A stretch of 48,542 bases of DNA, taken from positions 1 through 48,542 of the forward strand of contig JACCWE010000079.1 of NCBI GenBank assembly GCA_013697785.1, in the 5' to 3' direction. Shown piece by piece: positions 47,560 to 48,542 of this stretch (positions within the stretch are counted from its first letter, which is position 1; each line of letters starts with the position of its first letter). The DNA comes from Gemmatimonadaceae bacterium. GTDB taxonomy: Bacteria; Gemmatimonadota; Gemmatimonadetes; Gemmatimonadales; Gemmatimonadaceae. Made by a program: the position numbers and the translations under genes. The notes beneath the pieces are model-generated. The model worked only from the letters and a program-made list of their open reading frames with translations. It ran no database searches and was not told where the DNA came from.

Positions 47560-48281
47560 GCGCGCGCTGCCAGCGTCAGAGCGCTGAGCACTCGCGCGCC
47601 ACCCTCCTCGAGCGCACCGCCGATCACGACGATGTCCGCGCCCGCATCGCGCGCCGCTCGCACGGAGTCCGCGCCGCGAATGCCGCCGCCAACCAGCAGA
47701 GGCCCGCGCCACGCGGCACGCGCGCCGCGTATCATCGCCGAGCCCACCGCGCGCGACGCCCCGCTCCCCGCGTCGAGATACGCGGCGTGCATTCCGATGA
47801 GCGCCGCGGCGCGCAGATGGGCAGCCGCGACCTCGGGTTTATCGGCCGGCAGCGGGCGCGTCTGGCTCACCGATTCGACTGACGTCACATGCCCCCCGTC
47901 CACCAGGCAGTAGGCGGTGCTGATCGCCTCGATCTCGGGATGCTGCAGAAAGAATGGCACCGCGCGCACGTGCTCCTCGATCAGATACTGCGCATTGCGG
48001 CCAGACACGAGCGACAGCAACAGCACCGCATCCACTGCCGCATCGAGCTGCGAAGCCATCGCCGGAAACTGCACCAGCGGAAGCTCGGGCGCCGCGCGCT
48101 TGAGGCGAGCGGAAAGCTCGCCGCCTTCGCCAGCCGGACCGAATGAATTGCCGAGCAGCAGCAGCGCCGCGCCCTCGCCCGCCGCGCGACGCGCCAGCTT
48201 CTCGGCCTCCGCCATCGTGGTGCGATCGGGATCGATCAACACCGCGAGCCCCGAGCGACCCGAGAGCAGACTCTCGCTCAT
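47556..48281 (-). CDS. Geranylgeranyl/heptaprenylglyceryl phosphate synthase (PcrB-like)
   Basis: A 241-aa TIM-barrel prenyltransferase. The phosphate-binding AVLIDPDRT segment near the N-terminus, YLDAGSGAS, and the final LLVGGGIRGADSVRAARDAGADIVVIGG are typical of GGGP synthases. These enzymes join a long prenyl diphosphate to glycerol-1-phosphate, the first committed step of archaeal ether lipids. Bacterial relatives occur in Firmicutes (PcrB) and Bacteroidota, with uncertain products. No glycerol-1-phosphate dehydrogenase gene is adjacent. It shares ATGA overlaps with both neighbours. Confidence 0.9.
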   Translation of the reverse strand: MSESLLSGRSGLAVLIDPDRTTMAEAEKLARRAAGEGAALLLLGNSFGPAGEGGELSARLKRAAPELPLVQFPAMASQLDAAVDAVLLLSLVSGRNAQYLIEEHVRAVPFFLQHPEIEAISTAYCLVDGGHVTSVESVSQTRPLPADKPEVAAAHLRAAALIGMHAAYLDAGSGASRAVGSAMIRGARAAWRGPLLVGGGIRGADSVRAARDAGADIVVIGGALEEGGARVLSALTLAARA

Positions 48282-48542
48282 GCGCGACTGACTGGAGCGG
48301 CGAGTTTCGCGATCGCCGCCATCGCGGCCGTCGCGCGCGCCGAAAGCGTTTCGGGGTGCTCCGCGGCGGCCTCGAACGCGTACGTGACCATCGCGTCGAC
48401 CGCGAGCAGGTCGAGAGCACGATCGCGCCCGGCACACTCGAGCGCGAGCAGCTCGGCGAGCAGACACTCCGCCGTCGCGAGCGCGGCGTCATGCGCGCTC
48501 GACGAGCGATCGCCCATGCGCGTGCCGAGCACGGTGCGCAGC
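48278..48542 (-). CDS. Unknown protein, C-terminal part (partial)
   Basis: The last 88 codons of a gene running off the right edge. The visible part (AHDAALATAECLLAELLALE, AVDAMVTYAFEAAAEHPETLSARATAAMAAIAKLAAP) is alanine-rich and helical, with no motif I recognise. Its stop overlaps the pcrB ATG (ATGA), so it is the upstream member of the pcrB operon. Confidence 0.65.
   Translation of the reverse strand, partial: LRTVLGTRMGDRSSSAHDAALATAECLLAELLALECAGRDRALDLLAVDAMVTYAFEAAAEHPETLSARATAAMAAIAKLAAPVSRA

Noticed and set aside
1-48542. CRISPR arrays, insertion sequences, rRNA genes, replication origin
   Set aside because: I read no regularly spaced repeats, transposase frames, rRNA sequence or DnaA-box cluster anywhere in the window.

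Overview
The window is a GC-rich, gene-dense bacterial chromosome segment. It holds LPS-heptose genes (hldE, a gmhA-type isomerase), an Mla-type lipid transport set, UDP-GlcNAc-derived sugar acid genes and an archaeal-type GGGP synthase homologue (PcrB), so the host is a diderm. The protein flavour and gene order suggest Gemmatimonadota or a close FCB-group relative; this is inference, because no rRNA is present. I see no IS element, phage, integrase or CRISPR array. No gene-free stretch exceeds 300 bases; the longest is the infC leader region at 1460-1692.

Layout. 1-1670 (minus): the translation operon infC-rpmI-rplT-pheS behind a leader with a clear attenuator. 1693-4741 (minus): MBL hydrolase, DEDDh exonuclease, arginine deiminase. 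4818-5471 (plus): rex, with a perfect Rex operator across its own start codon. 5631-8843 (minus): an RsbV/RsbW/RsbU-like partner-switching trio followed by ksgA. 9022-27256 (minus): a long housekeeping run read from high to low coordinates: EamA permease, asparaginase, CMD protein, obgE, dprA, hemW, hrcA, dnaJ, prmA, rsmE, HIT, YqeY, mutS2, dnaG, zinc-ribbon coiled coil, recJ, rsmD, coaD. 27329-30127 (minus): mlaE-mlaF-mlaD with promoter and terminator. 30196-31356 (plus): hldE and a CAT-anticodon tRNA. 31379-33898 (minus): an alpha/beta hydrolase gene broken by one in-frame TGA, and an OFA-type MFS carrier with a 53-aa partner. 34031-34150 (plus): tRNA-Val(CAC). 34168-37251 (minus): a wbpA-wbpB-wbpD-like cassette. 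37368-39200 (plus): a FAD/Fe-S oxidoreductase. 39246-44982 (minus): CCA-adding enzyme, unknown protein, ZIP transporter, RarA, LEA-like protein, HflX. 45033-45458 (plus): unknown protein. 45480-48542 (minus): unknown protein, PcrB, CpsB-type PHP phosphatase, GmhA, SDR.

How the genes fit together. Most minus-strand genes are tightly packed, and eight junctions are 4-nt ATGA/GTGA overlaps, which points to translational coupling. Envelope construction is a recurring theme: heptose precursors (gmhA, hldE), acetamido-sugar uronates (wbpA/B/D), lipid trafficking (mla), and possibly an unusual glycerolipid (pcrB). Neither tRNA gene encodes CCA, in agreement with the CCA-adding enzyme gene. The points most worth a second look are the infC attenuator with a probable AUU start, the Rex operator on the rex start codon, conserved N-termini of hflX and the asparaginase that lie upstream of any canonical start codon, the nonsense codon in the hydrolase, and the YxxxR active site of the last SDR.
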